A model generated the notes under the pieces. The model saw only the letters and a list, made by a program, of their open reading frames with translations, searched no databases and was not told the DNA's origin. A program made the position numbers and the translations under genes. Positions 53,823-63,525 of a stretch of DNA of 64,000 nt are shown in pieces; the stretch's first letter is position 1; each line of letters begins with the position of its first letter. This DNA is from Luteimonas saliphila (GTDB lineage: Bacteria; Pseudomonadota; Gammaproteobacteria; Xanthomonadales; Xanthomonadaceae): assembly GCF_016774335.1 (NCBI RefSeq), contig NZ_JAETWA010000037.1, positions 62,001 to 126,000 of the forward strand, given 5' to 3'.

Positions 53823-54509
53823 ATGCGCATCCTGCTCGTCGAAGACGAAGCTCCCCTGCGTGAAACCCTGGCCGCGCGCCTGAAGCGCGAGGGCTTTGCC
53901 GTGGACGCCGCCCAGGACGGCGAAGAGGGCCTGTACATGGGCCGCGAGGTCCCGTTCGACGTCGGCATCATCGACCTCGGCCTGCCGAAGATGTCGGGCA
54001 TGGAACTGGTCAAGGCGCTGCGCGACGAGGGCAAGCAGTTCCCGGTGCTGATCCTGACCGCGCGCTCGAGCTGGCAGGACAAGGTCGACGGCCTCAAACA
54101 GGGCGCCGACGACTACCTGGTCAAGCCCTTCCACGTCGAGGAACTGCTGGCGCGCATCAACGCCCTGGTGCGCCGCGCCGCCGGCTGGAGCAAGCCGACG
54201 CTAGAATGCGGCGCGGTGGTGCTCGACCTCGCCGCGCAGACGGTCACGGTCAACGGCCAGAACGTGGATCTCACCAGCTACGAGTACAAGGTGCTCGAGT
54301 ACCTGATGATGCATGCCGGCGAGCTGGTCTCGAAGGCCGACCTGACCGAGCACATCTACCAGCAGGATTTCGACCGCGACTCGAACGTGCTCGAGGTCTT
54401 CATCGGCCGTCTGCGCAAGAAGCTGGACCCGGAAGGCGCGCTCAAGCCGATCGAGACGGTGCGCGGCCGCGGTTACCGGTTCGCGATCCCGCGCAACGGC
54501 GAAGGCTGA
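53823..54509 (+). CDS. phoP: PhoP-like two-component response regulator
   Basis: 228 residues. Receiver domain with VEDEAPL, the phosphoacceptor Asp in GIIDLGLPKMSG (Asp56 region), LTARSSW and KPFHVEELLAR; then an OmpR/PhoB winged-helix domain (LTSYEYKVLEYLM, DSNVLEVFIGRLRKKL, ETVRGRGYRF). The sequence pattern is that of PhoP. The kinase gene follows after 137 bases with inverted repeats. In Xanthomonas, PhoPQ controls membrane and virulence functions. Confidence 0.9.
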   Translation: MRILLVEDEAPLRETLAARLKREGFAVDAAQDGEEGLYMGREVPFDVGIIDLGLPKMSGMELVKALRDEGKQFPVLILTARSSWQDKVDGLKQGADDYLVKPFHVEELLARINALVRRAAGWSKPTLECGAVVLDLAAQTVTVNGQNVDLTSYEYKVLEYLMMHAGELVSKADLTEHIYQQDFDRDSNVLEVFIGRLRKKLDPEGALKPIETVRGRGYRFAIPRNGEG

Positions 54510-54646
54510 AGCCACCCATCACGGCGACCGCGTCGCGGCGCCACCGCGGCGGCGAAGCCGCCACGCAATCGACTATCGTGGCGGCTCGGGCCTGGCATCC
54601 GTGCCGCCCCGCGATCGCCCGAGCCGAATGAGCCGACCCTGATTCG

Positions 54647-56071
54647 ATGAGCACCGGCAAGTCCGCACGCGTGCTGCCGTGGCGCCCGCGCTCGTTGCAG
54701 GCGCGGCAGTTGATGGCCGCCAGCCTCGGCCTCGTGGCCTTCCTCGCGCTGGCCGGCTACGCGCTCGACCGCGCCTTCTTGGACGTCGCCAGCGAAGGCC
54801 AGCGCGACCGCCTGCGCAACTACGTGTTCGCCTACGCCGGGGATGTCGAGTTCCTGCGCAATGGCGATCTGTATTCGCCTGACAACGGCCCCGACGACCG
54901 CTTCGACCGGCCCGGCAGTGGCCTGTATGCCGAAATCGTGCTGCCCAACGGCGGCTGGATCTCGCGCTCGGCCTCCGGGCCGCAACTGCCCCCGGCGACG
55001 ATGCTCGGCGGCGGCGAGGAGACGTTCGAAGGTCCGTTGCCGATGACCCGCAGCGACGGCACCCCGGGGCAGGTGTACCGCTACGGGCTGGGCATGGTCT
55101 GGGCCTCGCAGGACTCCGCGCCCGACGCCGAGTTCCCCTATACGATCTACGTGATGGAAGACGCCGGCACCGTGCCGCGCCAGGTGCGCGTGTTCCGTGC
55201 GGCGCTGTGGGGCTATCTGGGCATCGCCGGCGTGATCCTGCTGCTGCTGCAGACGCTGGTCGTCCGCTGGAGCCTGTGGCCGCTGCGCAAGGTGGTCGAG
55301 GAACTCAAGCGGGTGCAGCGCGGACAGGCCAACCGCATGGGCGAGCGCCACCCGCGCGAGCTCGAGCCGCTCACCGACAGCATCAACGCGCTGATCGAGA
55401 GCGAGCGCGAGAACCTCGAACAGCAGCGCAACACCATGTCCGACCTCGCCCACAGCCTGAAGACGCCGCTTGCGGTCATGCGCGCGCGCCTGGACTCCGA
55501 CGCCGGGGACGGCGAACTGCGTGCGGAAGTGGCCACCCAGCTGCAGCGCATGAACGACCTGGTGAGCTACCAGCTCGGCCGGGCAGCCTCGACCGGGCAT
55601 ACCCTGTTCGCCGCGCCGATCGAGATCGAACCCTACGCCGAGACGCTGGTGCAGGGGCTGGAGAAGATATACGCCGCCAAGCGGGTGATCTGCGAGTTCG
55701 ACATCGACCCTGAGGCGCGCTTCCATGGCGAACCCGGCGACCTGCAGGAACTGCTCGGCAACCTGACCGAGAATGCGTTCAAGTGGGCGCGCTCGCGGGT
55801 GCTGCTGACGGTCAAGCCCGGCGCCAGCGCGCCGAACCGGCGCCCGGGCCTGCTGCTGGCGGTCGACGACGACGGCCCCGGCATTCCGGAGGAACGCATC
55901 CCGCTGGTGCTGCAGCGCGGGGTGCGTGGCGACGAGCGCGTGCAGGGACATGGCATCGGCCTGTCGATCGTGCAGGACATCGTGCGCAGCTATCGCGGCG
56001 AACTGCACGTCGGCCGCTCGACCGAACTTGGCGGCTCGCGTTTCGAGGTGCGGCTTCCGCCCGGGCTGTAG
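54647..56071 (+). CDS. phoQ: PhoQ-like sensor histidine kinase
   Basis: 474 residues. N-terminal helix (LMAASLGLVAFLALAGYAL), a periplasmic sensor domain (about 45-190) with an acidic cluster NGDLYSPDNGPDDRFDRP, a second helix (GYLGIAGVILLLLQTLVV), a short linker, the phosphoacceptor motif MSDLAHSLKTPLAVM with His, and the ATPase with NLTENAFKWA, DDDGPGIP and GHGIGLSIV. H-S-L-K-T-P is the PhoQ-type version of the H box. The acidic cluster could bind Mg or other cations, by analogy with PhoQ. Confidence 0.9.
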   Translation: MSTGKSARVLPWRPRSLQARQLMAASLGLVAFLALAGYALDRAFLDVASEGQRDRLRNYVFAYAGDVEFLRNGDLYSPDNGPDDRFDRPGSGLYAEIVLPNGGWISRSASGPQLPPATMLGGGEETFEGPLPMTRSDGTPGQVYRYGLGMVWASQDSAPDAEFPYTIYVMEDAGTVPRQVRVFRAALWGYLGIAGVILLLLQTLVVRWSLWPLRKVVEELKRVQRGQANRMGERHPRELEPLTDSINALIESERENLEQQRNTMSDLAHSLKTPLAVMRARLDSDAGDGELRAEVATQLQRMNDLVSYQLGRAASTGHTLFAAPIEIEPYAETLVQGLEKIYAAKRVICEFDIDPEARFHGEPGDLQELLGNLTENAFKWARSRVLLTVKPGASAPNRRPGLLLAVDDDGPGIPEERIPLVLQRGVRGDERVQGHGIGLSIVQDIVRSYRGELHVGRSTELGGSRFEVRLPPGL

Positions 56072-56213
56072 GTCGGGTCCCGGGCCGCCGTCGTGCGGCT
56101 CAAGCCAGCCCCGCATTGTCGAATCCCGATCGGCCCATTGCCGGATCGCGGCATCGTCGGGCCGCCTGATTGGCGGGCAGCCGAAGCGGCGCAATGGCGG
56201 GCCTGGCGCCGCC

Positions 56214-56963
56214 CTACGGAACCGGACCGTAGAAGCGCTGGAGATGCGCCGCCACGGCCGGAAACGCGTTGCGCAGCGTGGCGGGGTCGCTGAAGTGGTA
56301 TTCGCTGCAGACGGCGAAGAATTCCTCCGGCGCCTCGGCCGCGTAGGGATCGATCAACACGTCGCGTCCGGCATCCACGTCGGCGACGAAGGCGTCGAAG
56401 GCCTGCTGGAAGTCGCGTGCCCAGGCGCGCTGCCAGTCGCGCGGCAGTGGGGGGGTGCCGTCGAGCAAGCCGTCGAGCGAGTCGAGCTTGTGCGCCATCT
56501 CGTGCACGGCCACGCAGAAGCCGGCGTGCGGGTCGTCGAGGTCGGACTCGACGTCGGCCCAGGACAGGATCAGCGGCCCGCTGTCCCAGGCCTCGCCGAT
56601 CAGTTCGTCGTCCCATTCGTGCAGCACGCCGGCGGCGTCGACATGGGTGCGGTTCACCCGGAACGCATCCGGATAGACGATCAACTGCGACCAGCCGTGC
56701 AGGCCTTCCTCGCCGAACTCGAGCAGCGGCAGGCTGCACAGCGCGGCGAGCGTCGCGCGCCGGATGGCGTCGAGCCGCAGCGGTTCGATCGGAGTGATGG
56801 TCTTGCGCTGCAGGAACAACGTGGCCAGTCCGCGCAGGCGCTGCGCGCGTGCGTCGTCGAGCGCAGCGATCCAGCGCACGCGCAATTGCACGTGGCGCCA
56901 GGTATCGTCGTCGATCGGATCGGGTACGCGACCGAGCAGTCGCCGGATCAGGGCTGCGGGCAC
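56214..56963 (-). CDS. mtfA: M90 zinc metallopeptidase MtfA
   Basis: 249 residues from GTG 56963. The zinc-binding HEMAHKLD motif (about residue 153), ISYGVNRTHVD-like VNRTHVDAAGVLHEWDDELIGEAWDSGPLILSW, and the downstream EFFAVCSEYHFSD (the third-ligand and sequence-conserved region) match MtfA. In enterobacteria MtfA inactivates the Mlc repressor, adjusting glucose uptake; here the partner is unknown. Cytosolic. The gene is convergent with phoQ. Confidence 0.85.
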   Translation of the reverse strand: MPAALIRRLLGRVPDPIDDDTWRHVQLRVRWIAALDDARAQRLRGLATLFLQRKTITPIEPLRLDAIRRATLAALCSLPLLEFGEEGLHGWSQLIVYPDAFRVNRTHVDAAGVLHEWDDELIGEAWDSGPLILSWADVESDLDDPHAGFCVAVHEMAHKLDSLDGLLDGTPPLPRDWQRAWARDFQQAFDAFVADVDAGRDVLIDPYAAEAPEEFFAVCSEYHFSDPATLRNAFPAVAAHLQRFYGPVP

Positions 56964-56976
56964 AACCCCGAGGTCC

Positions 56977-57261
56977 TCAGCGGATCATGCCCGGCAGGAA
57001 ACTGTGCCAGCGCGGCGGGCGCGTCGCGGCTTCGGATTCGCCGCTGCGGCGGGCGGGAGCGGGGCGGGCACGGGCCGGCGCCACGGCGCGCTTGTCGCCG
57101 GCCGGTGCGGCCTCTGCATCGGACTCCGCCTCCACGGCGACCGGGCAGCCTGCGCTGCCGCCATTGGCATCCATCAACGCGGTCTGGCGGGCCGCCACGG
57201 GAAACGCGGCGCAGGCCAGCAGCAGGCATGGCAGCACGCGGGTTCGCAGTCCAGGAGCCAT
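56977..57261 (-). CDS. small secreted protein of unknown function
   Basis: 94 residues from ATG 57261; AAGGA lies seven bases upstream. ATG 57270 is too close to that site. A signal peptide (RTRVLPCLLLACAAFPVAA) is followed by an Ala/Pro/Arg-rich, low-complexity tail. No family is recognised. It ends 13 bases before mtfA, so both could share a transcript. Confidence 0.6.
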   Translation of the reverse strand: MAPGLRTRVLPCLLLACAAFPVAARQTALMDANGGSAGCPVAVEAESDAEAAPAGDKRAVAPARARPAPARRSGESEAATRPPRWHSFLPGMIR

Positions 57262-57493
57262 GGCAACCATCCTTCGGCCAGTTGTTGCGGTGGCAACAGT
57301 TCACTATACCTTGGATGCGGGCAGGCCGCGGAAGGTTGCAGCCGCGATGCGACGAGGCGGGCCGGCGGCGCGGCGGACCGAGTTCGCCGCCCGACGCCGG
57401 GCGGTTCGGAGCGGGGCGGGCGCCCCGGACGCCGGCGGCCGCGCGGCGGGCCGTGATCCCGGATAATCGGGCCATGCGCCTGTTCGACACCCC

Positions 57494-58489
57494 ATGACCA
57501 CGTCCGCGGATCGTGCCCTGCTGCAGCGCCTGGGCGCTGGCCCGGTGTCGGGCGATGCGCTGGCCCGGGAGGCGGGCCTGACCCGTGCGGCGGTGTGGAA
57601 GCGGATCGAGGGGCTGCGCGAGGCCGGGGTCGCGATCGACGCCCGCGCCGGACGCGGCTATGCGCTGGCCGCCCCGGTCGACCTGCTCGACGCGGACCGG
57701 ATCCTGCTCGCCTTGCCGGACGCGGTTCGCGCGGACGTCGCCGCACTCGAGGTCGCGTGGTCGCTGGATTCGACCAGTTCCGAACTCCTGCGTGGCGGCG
57801 ATGCGGCCGCGGGCGTGCAGGTGCTCCTGGCCGAGCGCCAGACCGGCGGCCGCGGCCGTCGTGGGCGCCCCTGGGCGTCGCCGCTGGCCGCCAACCTGTA
57901 CCTGTCGGTGGCGCGCCGCTTCGATGCGGGGCTGGCGCGTCTGGGCGGCTTGAGCCTCGTGGCCGGGTTGGCGGTGGTGGAGGCGCTGCACGCGCTGGGG
58001 GTCGTCCAGGCCCGGCTGAAGTGGCCGAACGACGTGGTGGTCGCCGATGGCGCGAGGTTGCGCAAGCTCGGCGGCATTCTGGTCGAGGGTGGCGGCGAGC
58101 ATGGCGGGCCCGCGCGTGCGGTGATCGGCATCGGCCTCAACGTGCGCATGCCGGCGCATGCCGGCGCAGGCATCGACCAGCCGTGGATCGACCTGCGGGC
58201 GCTGGGCGATTCGCCACCGCGCAGCCTGCTTGCCGCCGGAGTGCTGGCGCAGCTGCTGCCGGCACTGTCGCGCTTCGACCGCGAAGGGCTGGCGCCCTTC
58301 CTGGCGCACTACGCCGGGCACGACGTCCTCGCCGGCCACGCGGTGCAAGTACAGGCGGGCGACGGCGTACACACGGGCCTGGCGCTGGGCCTTGCCGACG
58401 ATGGAGCGCTGCGCGTGCGGCTGACGCACGGCGAGCGCGCCTTCCACGCCGGCGAAGTCAGTCTGCGGCGCACGGATCGCGGGCCATGA
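57494..58489 (+). CDS. birA: biotin-protein ligase/biotin operon repressor
   Basis: 331 residues. N-terminal winged helix (SGDALAREAGLTRAAVWKRIEGLREAGVAID), then the ligase domain with the nucleotide-binding QTGGRGRRGRPW, KWPNDVVV and GIGLNVRMP, and a C-terminal SH3-like domain. It joins biotin to carboxylase carriers and, through the winged helix, may repress biotin genes. It overlaps coaX by four bases (ATGA). Confidence 0.95.
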   Translation: MTTSADRALLQRLGAGPVSGDALAREAGLTRAAVWKRIEGLREAGVAIDARAGRGYALAAPVDLLDADRILLALPDAVRADVAALEVAWSLDSTSSELLRGGDAAAGVQVLLAERQTGGRGRRGRPWASPLAANLYLSVARRFDAGLARLGGLSLVAGLAVVEALHALGVVQARLKWPNDVVVADGARLRKLGGILVEGGGEHGGPARAVIGIGLNVRMPAHAGAGIDQPWIDLRALGDSPPRSLLAAGVLAQLLPALSRFDREGLAPFLAHYAGHDVLAGHAVQVQAGDGVHTGLALGLADDGALRVRLTHGERAFHAGEVSLRRTDRGP

Positions 58490-59223
58490 CCGACTGGCTG
58501 TTCGACCTCGGCAACTCGCGGCTCAAGTGCGCGCCGCTGCGCGCGGACGGAAGCCCCGGCGAAGTACTGGCGTTCGCGCACGATGGCGAGGCGCTGGCGG
58601 ACGCCTGGATCGAACGCCTGCCGCCACGCATCGATGCGGCGCACGTGGCCAGCGTCGCCTCGCCGCCGCTGCGCACCGCGCTGCTCGACGCGCTTTCCGC
58701 GCGCTGCGGCCGCATCGGCCTGGCGGCGACGCAGCGCGCATGGGGTGGGCTGCGGATCGCCTACGCCGCGTCCGAGCGGCTCGGCGTGGACCGGTTCCTG
58801 GCGATGCTCGCCGCCCACGCGCGCGGCGGCGCCTGGCTGGTGGCGGGCGTGGGCACGGCGCTCACCATCGATCTCGTCGACGCCTGCGGCCAGCACCGCG
58901 GCGGGCGCATCGCGCCGTCGCCCGCGCTGATGCGCGAGGCGCTGCACGCAAAGGCCGCGCAGCTCATGCGCGAAGGGGGACGCTACCGCGAGTTCGCCGC
59001 CGACACCGGGGACGCGCTGAACTCGGGGTGCCTCGGCGCGGCGCTGGCCCTGGTCGAGCGCAGCCTGGAGGCGGCGGCGCGCGAGTGCGGCGCGCCGGTG
59101 CCGCTGCTGCTGCACGGGGGCGGCGCCGGGGCACTGCTGCCACACCTGCCCGACGTCGTGCACGACCCCTCGCTGGTGCTGCGCGGCCTGGCGCACTGGG
59201 CCCGGATCGGGTCGAGCCCCTAG
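58486..59223 (+). CDS. coaX: type III pantothenate kinase
   Basis: 245 residues from ATG 58486. FDLGNSRLK (phosphate-binding P-loop-like motif), GVDRFLAMLAAH (pantothenate site), VGTALTIDLVD and HRGGRIAPS are the CoaX motifs. It catalyses the first step of coenzyme A synthesis and uses no typical feedback control. It is coupled to birA, and the SPOR gene starts nine bases after its stop. Confidence 0.95.
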   Translation: MTDWLFDLGNSRLKCAPLRADGSPGEVLAFAHDGEALADAWIERLPPRIDAAHVASVASPPLRTALLDALSARCGRIGLAATQRAWGGLRIAYAASERLGVDRFLAMLAAHARGGAWLVAGVGTALTIDLVDACGQHRGGRIAPSPALMREALHAKAAQLMREGGRYREFAADTGDALNSGCLGAALALVERSLEAAARECGAPVPLLLHGGGAGALLPHLPDVVHDPSLVLRGLAHWARIGSSP

Positions 59224-59232
59224 AATCGGCCG

Positions 59233-60012
59233 ATGCTCGCACGCGCCCTGATCGTCCTGCTGCTGATTCTCAACCTCGGCGTCGCACTGTGGTGGGCGAC
59301 GCGCGCGGACGCGCCACCGTCCACCGACTCGCCGCTGCCGTCGGGAATCGAATCGCTGCGCCTGCTGGAAGAAGCGGCGGACCCCGCCGCCGCGGCCGCG
59401 CCGTTCGCGGATGCCATGCCGCCCGCATCCGACGCGCAGGACGTCGCGACGGCGCCGGCCGATACCGAACCGACGCCGGACACGGCGGCAGCCACGGAAA
59501 CGGCGCGCGCGCAGGAAGCACCGGACGCCCGGGCCAGCGCCACCGTCTGCCACAGTTTCGGTCCGTTCGCGGACGTCGCCGAGGCCGAACGCGCGGCCGC
59601 GCGACTGCGGCCGGCGGTGCTGCGCGTGGCGGTGCGCCAGGTGCGGGCCGCGCCGCGGGGCTGGAGCGTGCACCTGCCGGCGCTGCCCGATCGCGCAGCC
59701 GCCGATGCGATGGCGACACGCCTGATCGCGGCGGGTTTCCGCGACCACTACCTCCTGCCCACCGCCGGGGACGGCACGGTCGCCATCGCGCTCGGCCGTT
59801 TCGGCGGCGAGGCGGCCGCGCAGCGCCACAGCACTGCGCTGCAGGCGGCCGGATTCGCCGCCGTGGCCGAGCCGATCGGCGACGGCGGCCAGACGCGTCA
59901 CTGGGTCGACATCGCCGCCGGCGAACACGCGGACCTGGCCGTGCTCAGGCGTGCGGCCGACGCGGCGCGGAGCGAACCCATCGACTGCGGACCGGCAGGG
60001 GCGGCACGCTGA
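59233..60012 (+). CDS. SPOR-domain membrane protein
   Basis: 259 residues. One N-terminal helix (MLARALIVLLLILNLGVALWWA), a long Ala/Pro/Thr-rich linker (35-105), then a cysteine (TVCHSFGPFADVAEAERAAARL) and two repeated SPOR-like units; GWSVHLPALPDRAAADAMATRLIAAGF is one. Such domains bind glycan strands without stem peptides at division sites. It follows coaX by nine bases. A topology with the SPOR part in the periplasm is expected. Confidence 0.8.
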   Translation: MLARALIVLLLILNLGVALWWATRADAPPSTDSPLPSGIESLRLLEEAADPAAAAAPFADAMPPASDAQDVATAPADTEPTPDTAAATETARAQEAPDARASATVCHSFGPFADVAEAERAAARLRPAVLRVAVRQVRAAPRGWSVHLPALPDRAAADAMATRLIAAGFRDHYLLPTAGDGTVAIALGRFGGEAAAQRHSTALQAAGFAAVAEPIGDGGQTRHWVDIAAGEHADLAVLRRAADAARSEPIDCGPAGAAR

Positions 60013-60068
60013 GGGCCCTGGGCTAGAATGCCTCCAGGCCGGCGATCGCACCGGGCATCGACGACAAC

Positions 60069-60144
60069 GCCGCTTTAGCTCAGCTGGTAGAGCAACCGCC
60101 TTGTAAGCGGTAGGTCATCCGTTCGAATCGGATAAGCGGCACCA
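60069..60144 (+). tRNA. tRNA-Thr (anticodon TGT)
   Basis: 76 bases including the encoded CCA. Acceptor stem GCCGCTT/AAGCGGC, anticodon stem ACCGC/GCGGT around CTTGTAA (anticodon TGT, reading ACA), and the T arm ATCCGTTCGAATCGGAT. Cloverleaf is complete. Confidence 0.95.
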
Positions 60145-60614
60145 TGCGCTGCGCGAGTGACCGACGGGCTCCGCGTTCCGCCGGTCGACAGGCCGATCGC
60201 GGCGACCCGACGGGATGGGCGTTGAACCGGACCGGTTCGATCCGCTGGGTGTGGTCGAGGTCGAATGCGCTGCGCAGGTGCGGCCGTAGCCTGTGGTCGA
60301 TGGTGGTGATGATGCCGCGCATGAACGACAGCGGGGCCGGTAGCGCCATTGCCGGACGATAGGCAGGCGCGGCCGGAGGGCGGTGCCTGCGCCGCGCCTG
60401 TAAGGGTGGGCCCTGCCATGGAGGCTCTCCCGGGTGCGGCGGACGCGGCAGCCGCAGGCATCCGTCGCAGGGGCATGGGGATCGGTGCAATGCCCGACCA
60501 ATGGCGTCCTGCCGCGCGGACCAGGCCGGCTTCGCATTGCTGCGCTGCGACACCGGACGGGCGCGCGGCCTCGCTAGACTGCCGGCCCAGACCCTGCGCC
60601 AGAGATCGTCCGAC
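60145..60614. other. stretch between tRNA-Thr and arginase, no gene recognised
   Basis: 470 bases. No tRNA follows, and no convincing coding region is seen; long frames on the minus strand are shadows. A promoter for arginase is presumably near 60560-60600. Confidence 0.5.
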
Positions 60615-61538
60615 ATGCAGCAACGCTATCCTCCGGTTTCGATCTTCGGCGCGCCCACCGATGTCGGTGCGGGTACCCGCGGCGCCTCGATGGGTCCGGA
60701 AGCGCTGCGCGTCGCCGGCCTGGGCGAGGCGCTGCGGGGCCGGGGCGTCGACGTCGTCGACGCGGGCGACGTGCCGGGCCCGAAGAATCCCTGGCTGGGC
60801 CCGGTGGACGGCTACCGCCATCTCGACCAGGTGGTGGCGTGGAACCAGGCGGTGTTCGATACGGCCGCGCTCATCCTCGGCGAAGGCCGCATGCCGGTGA
60901 TGCTCGGCGGCGACCATTGCCTGGCGATCGGTTCGATCGCCGCCGTGGCCGCGCACTGCCGACGCGAAGGCAGGGGGCTGCGCGTGCTGTGGCTGGACGC
61001 GCACACCGACTTCAACACCAGCACGATCACGCCCTCGGGCAACGTCCACGGCATGCCGGTCGCGTGCCTGTGCGGTATCGGCCCCGAGGGGCTCACCCGG
61101 ATCGGCGGACACGTGCCCGCGATCGTGCCGGGCCAGGTCCGGCAGCTCGGCATCCGCTCGGTGGACCAGGACGAGAAGCGCCTGGTCAAAGAACACCGGC
61201 TCGACATCTACGACATGCGCTACATCGACGAGGTCGGGATGAAGCGGGCGATGGAACAGGCGCTGCATGGCCTCGATGGCGACACCCACCTGCACGTGAG
61301 CTTCGACGTCGACATCCTCGACCCCACCATCGCGCCCGGCACGGGCACGCCCATCCCGGGCGGCGTCAACTACCGCGAGGCGCAGCTGATCATGGAGATG
61401 ATCGCCGACAGTGGCCGGCTCGGCTCGCTCGACATCGTCGAGGTCAATCCCGCGCTCGACAGTCGCAACACGACCGCGGAACTCGCGGTCGACCTGGTGG
61501 AAAGCCTGTTCGGCAAGTCGACCCTGATGCGCGACTGA
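60615..61538 (+). CDS. rocF: arginase
   Basis: 307 residues from ATG 60615. Manganese ligands in GGDHCLAIGS, DAHTDFNT and FDVDILDP are intact, and SGNVHGMP is present. It converts arginine to ornithine and urea. The tail ESLFGKSTLMRD is normal. With ctlX not far away, this part of the chromosome has two arginine-related enzymes, though they are not in one operon. Confidence 0.9.
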   Translation: MQQRYPPVSIFGAPTDVGAGTRGASMGPEALRVAGLGEALRGRGVDVVDAGDVPGPKNPWLGPVDGYRHLDQVVAWNQAVFDTAALILGEGRMPVMLGGDHCLAIGSIAAVAAHCRREGRGLRVLWLDAHTDFNTSTITPSGNVHGMPVACLCGIGPEGLTRIGGHVPAIVPGQVRQLGIRSVDQDEKRLVKEHRLDIYDMRYIDEVGMKRAMEQALHGLDGDTHLHVSFDVDILDPTIAPGTGTPIPGGVNYREAQLIMEMIADSGRLGSLDIVEVNPALDSRNTTAELAVDLVESLFGKSTLMRD

Positions 61539-61717
61539 GCGCGGTCGCGCCGTGACGCCGCGTCGACATGCGTGAACGGCGGTGTTGGGGATGGACGGCG
61601 CAAAGGCGCCACTTCGTGCATTCAACGCGGATTTCACGCTCCTCGGCGTCTGATGACATGGACGAGCGCGGGGACGATCCCGCGGTCGCACTCGACCAAG
61701 TCTCCAGGAGAAACCAG

Positions 61718-61873
61718 ATGAAGCGTTTGATGGCCATGATGCTGATCGCCATGTTTTCGCTCGGCACGCTCAGCGCGTGCAACACCATGAAGGGCGTCGG
61801 CAAGGACGTCGAGAAGGTCGGCGACAAGGTGCAGGAGAAGGCCGACGACACTGGCGGCACCGATCCGAGGTGA
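61718..61873 (+). CDS. entericidin A/B-like lipoprotein
   Basis: 51 residues from ATG 61718 with AGGAG upstream. Signal with lipobox LGTLSAC, then NTMKGVGKDVEKVGDKVQEKADD, the amphipathic pattern of EcnA/EcnB-type lipoproteins. A hairpin terminator follows. Role probably in envelope stress; not proven. Confidence 0.85.
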   Translation: MKRLMAMMLIAMFSLGTLSACNTMKGVGKDVEKVGDKVQEKADDTGGTDPR

Positions 61874-61902
61874 TCCGACCTTGCACGGATGCGTTTGCGG
61901 GA

Positions 61903-61925
61903 AAGCCGGCATTGCCGGCTTTTTC
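61903..61925 (+). terminator. rho-independent terminator
   Basis: AAGCCGGC-ATT-GCCGGCTT followed by TTTCG. It lies 30 bases after the entericidin-like stop codon. Confidence 0.8.
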
Positions 61926-62131
61926 GTTTCCGGCCGCCAAGTGTCGGAAAAGTCCCGCGTTCGCAGGTGCGCACGCCGGAGCTGAACTTCCCGGCGGAGC
62001 AAGTCATCGTTGTGAACGAGGCCTTACGAATCCTTGATGCCGCCGTGATGCGCAGGACGCGATGATGATCGCCATCGATGCGGAGCGGATTTTTCGCACC
62101 GATGTCCTCCCAACAACGAAGGAATCCAGCC

Positions 62132-62332
62132 ATGAACAAAGACATCATTGCGGGCAAGTGGACCCAGCTCAAAGGCCAGGCGCAGGCCAAGTGGGGCGAC
62201 CTGACCGACGACGTGTTCGACGTCGCCGCGGGCGACAGCAAGTACCTCGCCGGCAAGCTGCAGGAGCGTTACGGCTGGGAGCGCGAACGCGCCGAGCAGG
62301 AAGTGCGCGACTTCGAGAAGACGCTGAACTGA
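62132..62332 (+). CDS. CsbD family stress protein
   Basis: 66 residues from ATG 62132; GAAGGAA lies eight bases upstream. The sequence [22 protein letters not shown]...[23 protein letters not shown] is typical of CsbD, small stress-induced cytosolic proteins of unclear role. A stem-loop lies downstream at 62441. It may share stress regulation with the entericidin-like gene. Confidence 0.85.
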   Translation: MNKDIIAGKWTQLKGQAQAKWGDLTDDVFDVAAGDSKYLAGKLQERYGWERERAEQEVRDFEKTLN

Positions 62333-62440
62333 TCCGGTTGGGATTCAGCCGCAGCGGCGGTCGGTGTAGACGGTAGACGCGATCGCGCCGCGACCGACGC
62401 CGTTTCCGATGACGGATCCCGGCGACAACCAGGATGGACA

Positions 62441-62466
62441 GGGGCCGGCATCGCCGGCCCCTGTGT
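62441..62466 (+). terminator. stem-loop, probable terminator
   Basis: GGGGCCGG-CATCG-CCGGCCCC followed by TGTGTT. It has a strong stem but a weak T run, lying between the CsbD-like gene and the convergent secreted protein gene. Confidence 0.6.
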
Positions 62467-62590
62467 TATCCGGCCCCTGCGCTTCCTGCTACCCGACGTA
62501 GCGCGGTCGTGCGATCCAGGTCGCGAGGGACCCAGGGACCAGCTCGAGAGCGGGTCGCGATCTTCGATTGGGACGGACCGGACGGGTGCG

Positions 62591-63400
62591 TTAGTGCCAG
62601 CGCCCGGGCGGATCGGCCACGAAACCGCCCGGGAACGCCTGCGGGCGGTCGCGATGCTGCCACGGGCCCGGTGCCGGCCAGGGCATGATGCCGCGCGCAG
62701 CCAGGGCGCCGGGCGCGTCGTAACGCAGCTGCGTGATCTGCGCCGGCCGCGAGCTGGCGCGCACGAACGAAGTCTGCCCGACCGGCGACCATTCCCGCTG
62801 TCCATGCCCGGTACCGATCTGTTGCCGGGCGAGACCGTCGTGATCGCCGTATGCGTCCGCAGCCTCGGCCGCCGGTGCGGCGCTGCGCGACTTCCCGGCA
62901 TCCGCGCCACGCGCGATCGGCGGCGAGGGCAGTGGATGCGGGTACCGGTACGTGCGTTCGCGGAACACCGCCACGCCGATCGTGCCGACGTGGTCCGGTC
63001 GGCCGGTGCGCGCGGCATAGCTGTCGGGCAGCGCGGTGAACACGAAGCCGGCCACGTCCTGGTACGACTTGCGCCAGCCGGTGATCTCGGTGCTCTGCCA
63101 GGGCGCGAGTACGTAGCCGGTCTGCGAGGGGTGCGCGGTCTGCCCGGTGACGGCATTGACGCCGTCGACCGACAGCACCACCAGCAACCGTTCGCCGGTG
63201 TTGTTGGTCAGGCGCACGCCGTAGCGATGCCCGGGCGTGCCGGCGATCCAGGACTCGCGCCGGTGCGGATACTCCGGCAGCCACTGGCCGCTGTCGCGAT
63301 CGACCACGTCGATGCGGACCAGCGAACGGGCGGCGGCGGGCGCCGCGAGCAGCAGGGCGGCGAGGAGGGCCAGGGCGGCCAGTGCGGGCTTGTGGATCAT
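62591..63400 (-). CDS. secreted protein of unknown function
   Basis: 269 residues from ATG 63400 (upstream frame extends further, but this start follows GAGATCCCCACC). Signal peptide (LAALALLAALLLAAPAAA). The mature N-terminal 120 residues (YPHRRESWIAGTPGHRYGVRLTNNTGERLLVVLSVDGVNAVTGQ...APWQSTEITGWRKS) look like a beta-sandwich; the C-terminal part is Pro/Arg/Gly-rich and low-complexity. No family known to me. It is convergent with the CsbD-like gene. Confidence 0.7.
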   Translation of the reverse strand: MIHKPALAALALLAALLLAAPAAARSLVRIDVVDRDSGQWLPEYPHRRESWIAGTPGHRYGVRLTNNTGERLLVVLSVDGVNAVTGQTAHPSQTGYVLAPWQSTEITGWRKSYQDVAGFVFTALPDSYAARTGRPDHVGTIGVAVFRERTYRYPHPLPSPPIARGADAGKSRSAAPAAEAADAYGDHDGLARQQIGTGHGQREWSPVGQTSFVRASSRPAQITQLRYDAPGALAARGIMPWPAPGPWQHRDRPQAFPGGFVADPPGRWH

Positions 63401-63525
63401 GGTGGGGATCTCCGTTCGGGTCGTGCGGTTGAACGCACGCGCACGGCGGGCGGGGTTGGCGCGATCGGGGGCGGTCGGCGCAACGGTTAAACTGGCGTTC
63501 CGCTTCCGCGTCCCGGCGCCCTGCA

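Noticed and set aside
54473..56194. 573-codon open frame on the minus strand
   Set aside because: Shadow of the PhoQ-like kinase gene.
60075..61691. 538-codon open frame on the minus strand
   Set aside because: Runs over arginase and the tRNA-Thr gene; low-complexity.
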